From the NCBI GenBank assembly GCA_943788495.1, contig CALSQO010000001.1:1566787-1630786 (forward strand): 64,000 bases of DNA, given 5' to 3'. Shown here piece after piece: positions 63,766 through 64,000 of this stretch. The stretch's first letter is position 1, and the number at the start of each line of letters is the position of its first letter. Under the pieces are notes generated by a model. That model did not search any database. It was not told where the DNA came from and saw nothing but the letters and a program-made list of their open reading frames with translations. The position numbers were made by a program, and so were the translations under genes. Source of the stretch: UA16 sp905478895 (GTDB taxonomy: Bacteria; Bacteroidota; Bacteroidia; Flavobacteriales_D; Sanyastnellaceae).

Positions 63766-64000
63766 ATGAAATTGTTCGATATGGCAACCAAGTTCACTTC
63801 ACCCGCATTTCTTCAAGGTCTTTCCGCATTTTTCATGCTCTTCTTTGCCTTGTTGCTCGCCTCATCGCTGCACGGTCAATGCACCGAAGCAACCGACCCC
63901 ATCGCCTTATTCTCTGCCATCGAATTGAATGATTCCGAGCACCCCACACGCAACGCCAACAACCACGTTGGCTTGGAGTTGAATGCTGCTGAATTCGAGA
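63766..64000 (+). CDS. secreted protein, N-terminal part (runs off the window)
   Basis: Open to the window end. Signal peptide: hydrophobic core MLFFALLLASSLHGQ with cleavage after HGQ, then CTEATDPIALFSAIELNDSEHPTRNANNHVGLELNAAEF. A -7-like TATCTTTC (63758-63765) lies directly before ATG 63766, so ATG 63781 (MATKFTSPAF) may be the real start. Family cannot be told from 78 residues. Confidence 0.65.
   Translation, partial: MKLFDMATKFTSPAFLQGLSAFFMLFFALLLASSLHGQCTEATDPIALFSAIELNDSEHPTRNANNHVGLELNAAEFE

Overview
The window looks like part of a chromosome of a marine Bacteroidota, probably a Flavobacteriales member of the Cryomorphaceae/Crocinitomicaceae/Schleiferiaceae type. The signs are Bat aerotolerance genes, type IX secretion (T9SS) C-terminal sorting domains, HmuY-type heme proteins, a fused alpha/beta E1 dehydrogenase, DUF4295 next to rpmG, a proteorhodopsin, and promoters of the TTG-N19/20-TAnnTTTG type. 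By eye the GC content is near 50 percent. Species cannot be named from the sequence alone.

Layout. 0-3.9 kb: batB (partial)-batC-batD-batE. 3.9-9.8 kb: a secreted M36 metallopeptidase, a DUF3089 lipoprotein hydrolase and a collagen-like secreted protein. 9.9-13.4 kb: glycosyltransferase, isoprenylcysteine-type methyltransferase, cupin, SRPBCC and DUF2892 proteins and tRNA-Ala(GGC). 13.5-21.9 kb, minus strand: small envelope proteins, a T9SS-sorted protein, kdsA, an outer-membrane protein, a large lipoprotein and a dapF-DUF4105 reading frame. 21.9-30.2 kb, plus strand: E1 dehydrogenase, a PaaE-like oxidoreductase and a HmuY-TonB receptor-HmuY heme/iron uptake locus. 30.2-33.6 kb, minus strand: queE, rimO, ftsY, DUF4295, rpmG. 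33.7-37 kb: ftsK and lolA. 37-41 kb: LysM/periplasmic-binding protein, guaA, maf. 41.1 kb: proteorhodopsin. 41.9-47.5 kb: selD, mnmH and a large BNR-repeat T9SS protein.

47.6-61.1 kb is an accessory surface-protein region. It holds a 1872-residue protein with 25 Cys-rich 'GCTD..ACNYD' repeats, a reprolysin-like metalloprotease with the same repeats, and a third repeat protein. All three end in a short EF-hand/dockerin-like motif instead of a T9SS domain. Two of them share an apparently undescribed module of about 180-200 residues, five copies in total. A T9SS-sorted SGNH hydrolase follows. 61.2-63.6 kb is bounded by a 16-bp duplication of the 3' end of tRNA-Arg(TCT), as expected for a small integrated cassette; it encodes two short secreted proteins and no integrase.

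About ten genes, including the normally essential ftsK, are interrupted by single-base-type frameshifts, mostly +1. This looks like insertion-type sequence error more than real decay, and broken genes are described here as single genes with apparent frameshifts. It also puts the dapF-DUF4105 fusion in doubt.
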